The translations under genes were made by a program, and so were the position numbers. Shown here one piece after another: positions 44,001 through 56,000 of a DNA stretch of 64,000 nucleotides. The notes under the pieces are model-generated. The model was not told the DNA's origin. It worked only from the letters and a program-made list of their open reading frames with translations, and searched no databases. The stretch comes from Lentzea terrae (GTDB taxonomy: Bacteria; Actinomycetota; Actinomycetes; Mycobacteriales; Pseudonocardiaceae). How positions within the stretch are numbered: position 1 is the first letter of the stretch; every line of letters begins with the position of its first letter. Location of the stretch: the NCBI RefSeq assembly GCF_003265345.1, contig NZ_QFWW01000018.1, positions 1 through 64,000 on the forward strand, read 5' to 3'.

Positions 44001-47000
44001 ACGGTGACCTGCGCTCCCAACGCTTCCAGCTCGGTCGTGTCCGCCTGACCACGACGGCTGAGGAGCAGCAGCTCCCGAACACCGTGCGTCTCGACGAGGT
44101 GCTTGGCGATGACCGCGCCCAGCCCGCCGGTACCGCCGGTGACGAGAACCTTGCCCTCCCACCGGACTTCAGCGTCCCCGGTGACCCGCGCCAGCCGTGC
44201 GGCCAGCACCTGACCGTCGCGAACCACCAGCTGCGGCTCGTTGACCCCAAACGCCACCGAGACCATCGCAGTGGAGAGGTTGTTGCCACACAGGTCGATC
44301 AGCCCGAACCGCCCGGGATGCTCCGACTGTGCCGACCGCACCAGCCCCCAGACCGCCGCAGCCCCCAGGTCCTCACCCGTGGTCGCACCACGCGTGACGA
44401 ACGCGAGCCTGCCGCCCTTCCCGCTGCGAACCCACTCCTGCACGAGCTCCACCACGCGACCCGCGTTGCTGTGCGTGCTGCCGAGCACGTCCACGTCACC
44501 AGCGACCGGCACCAGCACCAGCTCGGCGTCGGCGGCGGCGATCGTGTCGACCACGGGATACCCGAGATCAAGCACGTCCGGCCCGATGACGGCGACCGAC
44601 GCGGGCGCCGCGACGTCCTCCTGCGTCACCGGCACCCACTCGAGCCCGAACAGCTCGCTCTGCCGCGCCTCACCGAGCTGTTCGACGTGGACCGCCCGCA
44701 CGACGACAGCCTCGACCGTGGCGACTGGCGCACCCGTGACGTCGGCCAGCGCGATCGTCCTGCGCATACCGCCCTCGTCGCGGGTCAGCTTGACGCGCAG
44801 TTCGCTAGCTCCGGTGGCGTGCAGCGACACGCCCTCCCACGAGAACGGCAGCCCGGCGTCGAGCGTCTCGTCCAGCAACGCCGCGTGCAGCGCCGAGTCG
44901 AGCAACGCCGGATGCAGCCCGTACGCAGTGCCGTCAACGTCCTCGGGCAACGCGAGCTCGGCGTAGATCTCGTCGCCGACCCGCCACGCGGCCCTGAGGT
45001 TCTGGAACGCATGACCGTAAGCGAAGCCAACGGCCGCGAACCGCTCGTAGCACTCCTCGTAGTCCATCGCCACAGCGCCAGCCGGCGGCCACACCGACGT
45101 CTCGAAGTCGCTGCCAGTCGTCCCGCTCGCGAGGAAACCGGTCGCATGCTGCGTCCACGGCACATCCGGCGCGTCTTCGAGCCGCGAATGGATCGCGTAC
45201 TGCCTCCTGCCGCCGCTCGCCGGTCCCACCTTCAGCTGAACCTGCACAGCCCCGCGCTCAGGCAGCACGAGCGGCGCGGCCAACGTCAGGTCGTCGACCC
45301 GGTCGAGCCCGACCTCGTCCGCGGCCCGCATCGCGAGCTCGATCAACACCGCGGCCGGCACCAACGTGCGCCCCATGATCACGTGATCCGTCAGCCACGG
45401 CTGCGTGCTCAGCGACACCCGACTGGTGAACACCACGCCTTCGCCATCGGCCAGCTCCACCGCCGCTCCGAGCAACGGGTGCGCCACCCCGACCAGCCCC
45501 AGCCCGGACGCGTCCGACGCCCGCCCAGCGCTCGCCGGCCAGTACCGCTGCCGGTTGAACGGGTAGGTGGGCAGCTCGATCCGCTTGCCACCCTCGTAGA
45601 ACTGCATCCAGTCAACATTGACGCCGTCAATGTGTACTTGACTCAATGCAGTCAACATTGATTCAACATCAGACTTGACGCGCGTCAACGTCGGAATCAA
45701 CCCGTCAACCATCGCCGTCAACTGCGCATCCGGCCCGACCTCAACCAGCGTCACGTCACCCAATGCGGTGACGTTGTCGTGGAACCGCACCACGTCCCGA
45801 ACGTGCCGAACCCAGTACTCAGCCGTGGTGACGTCCCCGGACGCACAGATCGGGATGCTCGGCTCGGCGAATCGGATCTCCGCAATCGCCTCGCGGAAGT
45901 CTGCGAGCATCGGCTCCATCAACGGCGAGTGGAACGCATGCGACACCTTCAGCCGCTTGTTCTTCCACCGCTCGGCAACGCTGAGAACCTCGTCCTCAAC
46001 CCCAGCGATCACCACGGCCCGCGGCCCGTTGACGGCGGCAATCGACACACCGTCAGTCAGGTACTCACGCACGTCCTCTTCAGACGCGACGACCGACACC
46101 ATCGCGCCACCGGCCGGCAACGCCTGCATGAGCGCCGCACGAGCCGTGACCAACAAACACGCGTCCTCAAGGCTCAACACCCCAGCAACATGCGCCGCCG
46201 CGATCTCACCAATCGAGTGCCCGGCAATCTTCGCGGGCTTGACCCCGAACGACTCCAACAACCGGTACAGCGCCACCTCAACCGCGAAGATCGCCGGCTG
46301 CGCGAACCCGGTCTGGTTCAACGTCTCAGCGTCGTCACCCCACATGACGTCCCGCAGCGCCGGATCAAGGTTCACGAGCGCAGCGTCCAACGCCTCCGCA
46401 AACACGGGGAACGCCTCGTAAAGCTCCCGAGCCATCCCAACCCGCTGAGACCCCTGCCCGGAGAACACGAAGCCAAGCGGCCGGTCCCGCACCACACCAA
46501 TGGCAAGCTCAACGCCGTTCCACACCACAGCCCGGTGCTCGAACAACGCGCGCGTGGTAGCCAACGAGAACCCGACATCCACCGCCGACACGCCGCTCTC
46601 CACCAGCGTCGTGACCCGCTCAACCTGCGCCCGCAACGACGCCTTCGACCTGGCCGACACCACCAACGGCGTCGGAATCGATCCCGTCTGGGCCCCCCAG
46701 GGGGAGACCGAGGTCCCCACTCCAATCGTCCCACGCGAGGCCAACGAATCCGTGCCGGCAAGATCGACGACAGCCGGGTTGTCCACAGGCGCGGAGCTGT
46801 CCACAGAATTCGAAGTGGTGCTTGCGGACTCGAGGATGATGTGGGCGTTCGTGCCCGAGACGCCGAACGACGACACGGCGGCACGGCGAGCGCGGTCGAC
46901 CGCGGGCCACGAGGCGTTGCCGGTCAACAGCTGAACCGAACCGGCCTCCCAGTCCACGTGGGACGAGGGCTCATCGACGTGCAGCGTCTGCGGCACAACG

Positions 47001-50000
47001 CCGTGACGCAGCGCCTGCACCATCTTGATCACGCCCGCGACACCGGCTGCTGCCTGCGTGTGACCGATGTTCGACTTGATGGAGCCGAGCAGCAGCGGCT
47101 CGGAGCGGTCCTGGCCATAGGTGGCCAAGAGCGCCTGCGCCTCGATCGGATCACCCAGAGTCGTGCCGGTGCCGTGCGCCTCGACGACGTCAACGTCCGC
47201 AGTGGACAGACCAGCCGAAGCCAGCGCCTGGCGGATCACCCGCTGCTGCGAAGGACCGTTCGGCGCAGTCAACCCGTTCGACGCGCCGTCCTGGTTGACC
47301 GCCGACCCGCGCACAACAGCAAGAACGTTGTGGCCGTTGCGAACAGCGTCGGACAGCCGCTCCAGCACGACCACGCCGACACCCTCGGACCAGCCGACAC
47401 CGTCAGCCGAGTCGGAGAACGCCTTGCACCGGCCGTCCGGCGAGAGCCCGCGCTGCCGTGAGAACCCGATGAACGCACCCGGCGAAGCCAGCACGGTCAC
47501 GCCGCCGGCCAGCGCCAAAGAGCATTCACCGGCGCGGAGAGCCTGCATCGCCCAGTGCATCGCGACCAACGACGACGAGCAAGCCGTGTCGAGAGTGACC
47601 GCAGGCCCCTCGAAACCGAACGTGTAAGAGACACGGCCGGACACAACCGAAGGCGAGCCACCGGTCGTCTGATAGCCCTCGGAATCGCCTTCGAGCAACA
47701 GCGAGTAGTCGTTGTACATGACACCGGCGAACACACCGGTCGGGCTGCCCTTCAGCGCGACGGGATCGATTCCCGCGCGTTCCAACGCCTCCCACGACGC
47801 CTCGAGCAGGAGTCGCTGCTGGGCATCGGTCGACACGGTCTCGCGCGGCGACATGCCGAAGAACTCCGGGTCGAACAGGTCGGCGTCGTGGATGAAGCCA
47901 CCGGACTTCGTGTACGAGGTGCCGACGTGGTCAGGGTCCGGGTGGTAGAGCGAGTCGAGATCCCAGCCGCGGTTCGTCGGGAACTCGCTGATGGCATCAC
48001 GGCCGTCGACCACGAGGTCCCACAGCTGTTCTGGCGTGGTGACTCCGCCGGGGTAGCGGCAGGCCATGCCGACGATCACGATCGGATCGTCCGAAGTGGA
48101 CGTCAGCGTCGGCAACGCCGTCAGAGCAGCGTCAGCGCCAAACAGCTCGTCCCGCAGGAAACCGGCGAGCACCGCGGACGTCGGGTAGTCGAAGATCAGC
48201 GTGCTCGGCAGGCGCAGCCCGGTGACACCGGTCAGGCGGTTGCGCAGGTCGACCGCGGTGAGCGAGTCGAACCCGAGGTCCTGGAACGCCTTGGCCGGGT
48301 CCACCGCGGCAACACCGTCGTGGCCGAGCACAGCTGCGACCTCGACGCGAACCAGGTCGAGCAACGCCGCCAGCCGCGCCTCCGGGGTCATTGCGGCAAG
48401 ACGCTGGACCAGCCCGGAATCGGCCTGAGCCGCCGCCCGTCGAGCCCGCGTGCGGATCAGGCCGCGCAGCAACGGACGAACCTCGCCGTGGTTGCGCAAC
48501 GTCGCGAGGTCGAGGCGCAACGGCAGCAGCACCGCGTCCTCGCCGGCGATCGCCGCGTCGAACAGCGCGAGTCCCTGCTCCGCCGACAACGGCGGCGTAC
48601 CACCACGCACCATCCGTTCGGCGTCGGCCTCCGACAGCATGCCGGTCTGGTTCCACGCACCCCACGCGAGCGAGACCGCAGGCAGCCCAGCGCCCCGGCG
48701 GTGCTCGGCCAACGCGTCGAGGAACGCGTTGCCCGCAGCGTAGTTCGCCTGCCCGGCCGCACCGAACGTCCCGGCAGCGCTGGAGAAGATGACGAAGTTG
48801 TCGAGGTTCTTGGTGAGCTCGTGCAGGTGCCATGCGGCGTCGACCTTGGGCCGCAACACGTTCGCCAGGCGCTCCGGCGTGAGCGACTCGACCACACCGT
48901 CGTCCAACACGCCGGCGGTGTGCACGACGCTGCGGACCTTGTGCTTCTTCAACACCTTCTGCAACGCCTTGCGGTCACTGACATCGCACGCGACCACAGC
49001 TACCTTGACGTCCAAATCGGACACATCAGCCTTGCCGCTCCGGCTGACCAGAACGAGATCCTTGACGCCATACCGTTCGACGAGGTGCCGGGCAACCAGC
49101 CGCCCAAGCCCACCGGTGCCGCCGGTGATCAGCACCGGCCCGGTGAACTCGCCGGGCTCCACCGCCTCGGCGCGCGCGAGCCGTGCCACGAACGCCTGGC
49201 CACCGCGCACCCGCAGCTGCGGCTCGTCGATCGCGAGAACCTGCTCCGCCACCTCGCCATCGGTGTCGATGAGCGTGAACCGGCCGGGGTACTCGTTCTG
49301 CGCGGCCCGGACCAGGCCGTGCACCGCACTCGCGGCCAAGTCGCCCTGGCGCGTCACGAACACCAGCCGTTCCGCGCGCTCTTCGGCGATCCAGCGCTGC
49401 ACCAGTTCCAGTGCACGGGCAGCAAGAGCGTGCGTCTGCACGACGACATCCCCGTCGCCGACGAACTCCTCCACCACCACGGCAACCGCACCGGCGTTGG
49501 GCAACGACACCGGCACCCAGTCGAGCCGGAACAGCGAATCCCGTTCTACAGCACTGATCTGCGGCGCCGACACCGCTCGCGTCACCAGCGAGCCGATCGT
49601 GGCAACCGGCGCACCTGACGTGTCCGCGACCGCGATCACCCACGCGTCACCGTTGCGCCGCAACCGAACCCTGACCGCGGCGGCACCAGTCGCGTGCAGG
49701 GACACGCCTTCCCACGAGAACGGCAGCCCCGCCTCGACCCCGTCGAAGAACCCGCCCGCGTGCAGGGCGGCGTCGAGCAACGCCGGGTGCAGCCCGAACG
49801 CGCCCCCGTCCACTCCTTCGGGCAGCGCGACCTCGGCGAACACCTCGCCGTCCGCACGCCACACAGCCCGCAGCCCCTGGAACACCGGCCCGTACTCGAA
49901 CCCGTTCGCCGCGAACCGCTCGTAAGCACCCTGGACGTCAACAACCTCGGCCCCAGCCGGCGGCCACACCGTCGCGTCAAAGTCACTGCTGTTCGTGCCA

Positions 50001-53000
50001 CTCGTCAGGAAGCCGGTCGCGTGCTGCGTCCACGGCACGTCCTCGCCGTCGGGCCGCGAGAACACCTCGACCGCACGCCGCCCGTTCGCCTCGACACCGA
50101 CCGCGACCTGCACCCGGACCGCACCCTGTGCCGGCAACACGAGCGGCGCGGCCAGCGTGAGCTCGTCGACGCGGTCGAGCCCGACCTCGTCGCCGGCCCG
50201 CACCGCCAACTCCAGGAAGGCCGTGCCCGGCAGCAGCACCTGCCCGAACACCGTGTGGTCCGCGAGCCACGGGTGCGAGCTCAGCGACAGCCGGCTCGTG
50301 AACAGGTATCCGTCCGCTCCCGCGACATCGACCGCCGCCCCGAGCAACGGGTGCTCGACCCGTGTGAGCCCCAGCGCCCCGACGTCGCCCGCCTTGCGCA
50401 TCGCCTTCGGCCAGAACATCTGGTGCTCGAACGCGTAGGTGGGCAGATCAACCTTCCGTCCGCCTGTGTACAGCTGCATCCAGTCAACATTGATTCCGTC
50501 AACATGTACTTGACTGAGTGCAGTCAACATTGACGCGACCTCGTCGCGGTCCCGCCTCAACACCGCCGTGGAGCCGTCCACCATCGCGCTCAGCTGCGCG
50601 TCCGGCCCGACCTCCAGCAGCGTGACATCACCCAATCGCGTGACGTTCTCGTGGAACCGCACCGCGTCCCGGACGTGGTTCACCCAGTAGTCGACAGACG
50701 TGACATCGCCGGATGTTGACATTCCGACAACCGGCTCAGCGAACGTGATCCCGCTGATCGCCTCGCGGAAGTCGTCGAGCATCGGCTCCATCAGCGGCGA
50801 GTGGAACGCATGCGACACCTTCAGCCGCTTGTTCTTCCACCGCTCGGCAACCCTGAGAACCTCATCCTCAACCCCAGCGATCACCACAGCCCGCGGCCCA
50901 TTGACAGCAGCAATCGACACACCGTCAGTCAGGTGCGGCAACACCTCTTCTTCGGACGCGACGACCGACACCATCGCCCCACCGGCCGGCAACGCCTGCA
51001 TAAGCGCCGCACGAGCCGTGACGAGCTGGCACGCGTCCTCGAGGCTCAGCACCCCAGCAACATGCGCCGCCGCGATCTCACCAATCGAATGCCCGGCAAC
51101 CTTCGCGGGCTTGACCCCGAACGACTCCAACAACCGGTACAGCGCCACCTCAACCGCGAACAACGCCGGCTGCGCAAACCCGGTCTGGTTCAACGCCTCA
51201 GCATCGTCACCCCACATGACGTCCCGCAGCGCCGGATCAAGATGCACAAGCGCAGCGTCCAACGCCTCCGCAAACACCGGGAACGCCTCATACAACTCAC
51301 GCCCAGCCCCGACCCGCTGCGCCCCCTGGCCGGAGAACAGGAACGCCAACGGCTTTCCGCCCACCACCCCCTCGGCAACGACCTCACCGTCGAGCAAAAC
51401 CGCCCGATGCTCGAACAACGCGCGAGTGGTAGCCAACGAGAACCCGACGTCGACAGCAGACACACCGCCGTCCACCAACGCCTTGATCCGCTCGACCTGC
51501 CCCCGCAGGGCCCCGGCCGACCTCGCCGACACCGCCAACGGCACCGCCGCCACCTGCGGAATCGATCCCGATTGGCTGGCCCCCCGGGGGGATCCACCCC
51601 CCATCCCAATCGTCTCAGAGGGGTCTGACAATTCCGGAGCCTCGAGGATCACGTGGGCGTTAGTGCCCGAGACGCCGAACGACGACACGCCCGCGCGGCG
51701 CGCGCGAGAGACCTCAGGCCACGTGCGGGAAGAGGTCAGGACCTCGACGGCCCCGGACTCCCAGTCGACCTGGGTGGTCGGCGTGCCGACGTGGAGGGTC
51801 TGGGGCAGCACGCCGTGACGCAGCGCCTGCACCATCTTGATCACGCCGGCAACACCCGCGGCGGCCTGCGTGTGGCCGATGTTCGACTTGATCGAGCCCA
51901 GGTAGAGCGGCTCGGAGCGGTCCTGGCCGTAGACAGCCAGCAGCGCCTGCGCCTCGATCGGGTCGCCGAGCTTCGTGGCCGTGCCGTGCGCCTCGACGAC
52001 GTCAACATCCGCTGGCGACAGACCGGCCGAAGCCAGGGCTGAACGGATCACGCGTTGCTGCGACGGGCCGTTCGGGGCGGTCAGGCCGTTAGAAGCACCG
52101 TCCTGGTTCACCGCCGAGCCGCGCACGACAGCGAGAACCGTGTGGCCATGACGCAGAGCATCAGACTGGCGCTCCAGCACCAGCAGACCGACACCCTCGC
52201 CCCAGCCGGTGCCGTCGGCGTCGTCGGAGAACGCCTTGCAGCGCCCGTCGACCGAAAGCCCGCGCTGGCGGGAGAACTCGACGTAGGTGGTGGGCGTCGA
52301 CATGACGGTCACACCACCGGCGACCGCCAGCGAACACTCGCCCGAACGCAACGCCTGCGCAGCCAAGTGCAGAGCCACCAACGAGGACGAGCACGCCGTG
52401 TCGACCGTGACCGCCGGCCCCTCGAAGCCGAACGTGTAGGAGACGCGACCAGAGGCGATGCTGCCCGCGCTGCCCTGGCCCTGGTGTCCCTCGAACTCGC
52501 CACCGTCCAGAATGGACGCGTAGTCGTTGTACATGACACCGGTGAAGACGCCGGTCGCACTGCCGCGCAACGAAGCCGGGTCGATACCGGACCGTTCCAG
52601 CGCCTCCCAGGTGGTCTCGAGCAGCAGACGCTGCTGGGAGTCCGTGGCCAGAGCTTCCCGCGGTGACATGCCGAAGAACGCCGGATCGAACGCACCCGCC
52701 TCGTGCAGGAAGCCGCCCGAGATCGAGTAGGTCGTGCCCGCGTGGTCGGGGTCGGGGTGGTAGATGCCGTCGATGTCCCAGCCGCGGTTGACCGGGAACT
52801 CGGTGATGGCGTCGACACCATCGGCGACCAGCTGCCACAGGTCCTCCGGCGACGACACACCGCCGGGGTAACGGCAGGCCATGCCGACGATCACGATCGG
52901 ATCGTCCGCCACGGCCGCGGCGGACACCGCAGGCAGCAGGACATCCGAGGCACCGAACAGCTCGGCCTTCAAGAAGCCGGCCAGCACCGCCGCGGTCGGG

Positions 53001-56000
53001 TAGTCGAACGTCAGCGTCGCCGGCAGCCGCAGCCCGGTGACCTCACCGAGGCGGTTGCGCAGCTCAACGGCGGTCAGCGAGTCGAAACCCAGCGACTGGA
53101 ACGCGCGCGACGGGTCGATCGTCTCGCCGCCGCTGTGGCCGAGCACCGCACCGACCTCGGCGCGCACCAGGTCGAGCAGTGCTTCCAGGCGTCCGGAGTC
53201 GTCGAGACCCGCCAGCTTCTGCGCCCACGACGAGGTACCGGACGCGGCTGTGCGACGTGCACGGACCTTCACGAGCCCCTGCAGCACCGCCGGAACCTCG
53301 CCCCGCGCCCGGAACACCGGCAGGTCGAGCCTCAGCGGCAGCACCAGCGACGCGCCGGAAGACAGTGCCGCGTCGAAGAGTTCCACGCCTTCCGCGGGCG
53401 TGATCGGTGGCATGCCCGACTTGGCAAGACGTTCAGCGTCGGCACCGGACAGCATGCCCGTCTCGGCCCACGCACCCCACGCCAGCGACACACCCGGCAA
53501 GCCCTGCGCCCGCCGGTGCTCGATCAGCGCATCGAGGAACGTGTTGCCCGCCGCGTAGTTGCCCTGGCCGGACGATCCGAAAATGCCTGCACCAGACGAG
53601 TAGACGACGAACGCCGAAACATCGGACGCGAGCTCGTGCAGGTTCCACGCAGCGTCGACCTTCGGCCGCAACACCTTCGACAACCGCTCGGGCGTGAGCG
53701 ACTCGATGACGCCGTCGTCCAGGACGCCGGCGGTGTGCACAATGGAGCGGATCTGGTGGCCCGCAAGAAGATTCGCAACGGCATGCCGGTCGGCGACATC
53801 ACACGCCACCACGGTGACCGACGCGTCCAGCGCCGCCACCCAGTCCGGCGTCTCACCGCGCCGGCTGGCCAGCACCAGGTCACGAACACCATGCACGGCA
53901 ACGAGATGCCGCGCGATGACCTGACCGAGTCCGCCGGTACCGCCGGTGATCAACACAGGTACTTCCAACGCAACGCTGTCACCGGCGGCGATCCGGGCGA
54001 TGCGCGGCACGAACACCTCGCCACCCCGCACCCGAAGCTGCGGCTCAGCGCTCGCGAGCACCGCGTCCGGCAGGTCACCGTCGGTCTCGACCAGCGCGAA
54101 CCGGCCGGGGTGCTCCGACTGCGCGGCCCGCACGAGACCCCACACCGCCGACGCGCCCAGATCACCCTGTCGCGTCACGAAAACGAGCTTCTCGGCCCGC
54201 TCGGTCGCGATCCACTCCTGGATCCTCGCCAGCACATCGGCCGTCAACGCGTGCGCGGCCTCGACCGGAGATCCTTCCGCCGACACGTGTTCGACGACGT
54301 GCGCCGCCGGCACCGCCTCGGTGAGCGTGACCGGCACCCAGTCCAGCCCGAACAACGCCTCCTGCGCGGCGCTGAGCTGCCGCGCCGACACGGCCCGCGT
54401 CACGAGCGACCCGACCGTCGCCACCGGCGCACCGGTGGTGTCAGAGATGGCGATCTCCATCGAGCTGTCGCCGGTAGTCCGCAGCCGCACCCGCAACGAC
54501 GTGGCGCCAACCGCATGCAGCGCAACGCTTTCCCACGAGAACGGCACAGCGCCCTCGGTCCGCTGGTCCGCGAACGCCACGGCGTGCAGTGCCGCGTCCA
54601 GCAGCGCCGGGTGGATGCCGAAGCCGGTCGCCGTCACGTCCTCCGGCAACGCGACCTCGGCGAACACCTGGTCGCCCAGCTTCCACGCGGCCCGCAGCCC
54701 CTGGAACGCGTGCCCGTAGTCGAAGCCGAGCTCCGCGAACCGTTCGTAGGCGCCGTCGACCTGCACGGCCTCTGCTCCAGCGGGCGGCCACACGGAAGCG
54801 TCGAAATCCGCAGCAGTCGTTCCGGAGGCCAGGAAACCGGCAGCGTGCTCGGTCCACGGCAGGTCGCTGTCCTCGGGACGGCTGTGGACCGCCACCGCCC
54901 GACGCTCGCTGCCGGTGTGGCCGACCCGGATCTGCACCTGTACGGCACCCGACTCGGGCAACACGAGCGGCGCCGCGATGGTCAGCTCGTCCACGCGGTC
55001 GAGGCCGACCTCGTCCGCGGCCCGCAGCGCGAGCTCGACGAGGGCCGCACCGGGCACGAGCACCTTGCCGTGCAGCGAGTGGTCCCGCAGCCACGGGTGC
55101 GTGCGCAACGACAGCCTGCTGGTGAACAGCAGCCCCTCTCCCCCGGCGAGTTCGACGGCGGCCCCGAGCAACGGGTGCTCGACCGCGCCGAGACCGGCCG
55201 ACCGGACATCCGACTTCGTGGACACCTCGGGCCAGAACCGCTGCTGCTCGAACGCGTACGTCGGCAGGTCGACCTTGCGGCCATGTTGACAGAACTTGAT
55301 CCAGTCAACATTGACGCCGTCAACATTGATTCGACTCAATGCCGTCAACATTGACTTGACCTCGTCAACATTGCGCCTGACCGCAGGCACGCAGCCGTCC
55401 ATGAGGGCGGACAGCACACCGTCTGGTCCGATCTCAAGGCACTTCACGTCACCCAAAGCGGTCACGTTGTCGTGGAAGCGCACGGTGTCGCGCACATGGC
55501 TGACCCAGTAGTCGACGGTGTTCACTTGTCCGCTTGTTGACATGCGGACAAGCGGCTCGTTGAACGTGAGCCCGCTGATCGCTTCGCGGAAGTCGTCGAG
55601 CACCGGCTCCATCAGCGGCGAGTGGAACGCGTGCGAGACCTTCAACCGCTTGTTCTTCCATTTCGCGGCGATGGCGAGCACTTCTTCTTCGACACCGGCG
55701 ATCACCACGGACCGAGGCCCGTTGACCACCGCGATGGACACGCCATCAGTCAGGTGCTCACGCACCTTCTTCTCGGACGCGACCACGGACACCATGGCGC
55801 CACCCGCCGGCAACGCCTGCATGAGCGACGCACGCGCGGTCACGAGCTGACAGGCGTCCTCCAGGTTCAGCACGCCGGCAACGTGCGCGGCGGCGATCTC
55901 GCCGATGGAGTGGCCCGCGATGTGGTCGGGCGTCACGCCGTAGAACTCGAACAGCCGATACAGCGCCACCTGGAACGCGAACAGCGCGGGCTGCGTGTAC

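Larger units (their letters stand above)
43091..48093 (-). other. PKS module 4 (KS-AT-DH-KR-ACP)
   Basis: Residues ~4897-6564. [10 protein letters not shown], malonyl AT ([12 protein letters not shown]). [13 protein letters not shown] and LLDSALHA; the first His of the usual HPWL stretch is changed (TQPWLTDH), but the catalytic His is kept. KR B-type ([14 protein letters not shown]). [11 protein letters not shown]. Predicted double bond. The linker carries the first subtype of repeat element, identical over 60 bases to module 5, plus TTGTCCACA and CTGTCCACA. Confidence 0.87.
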
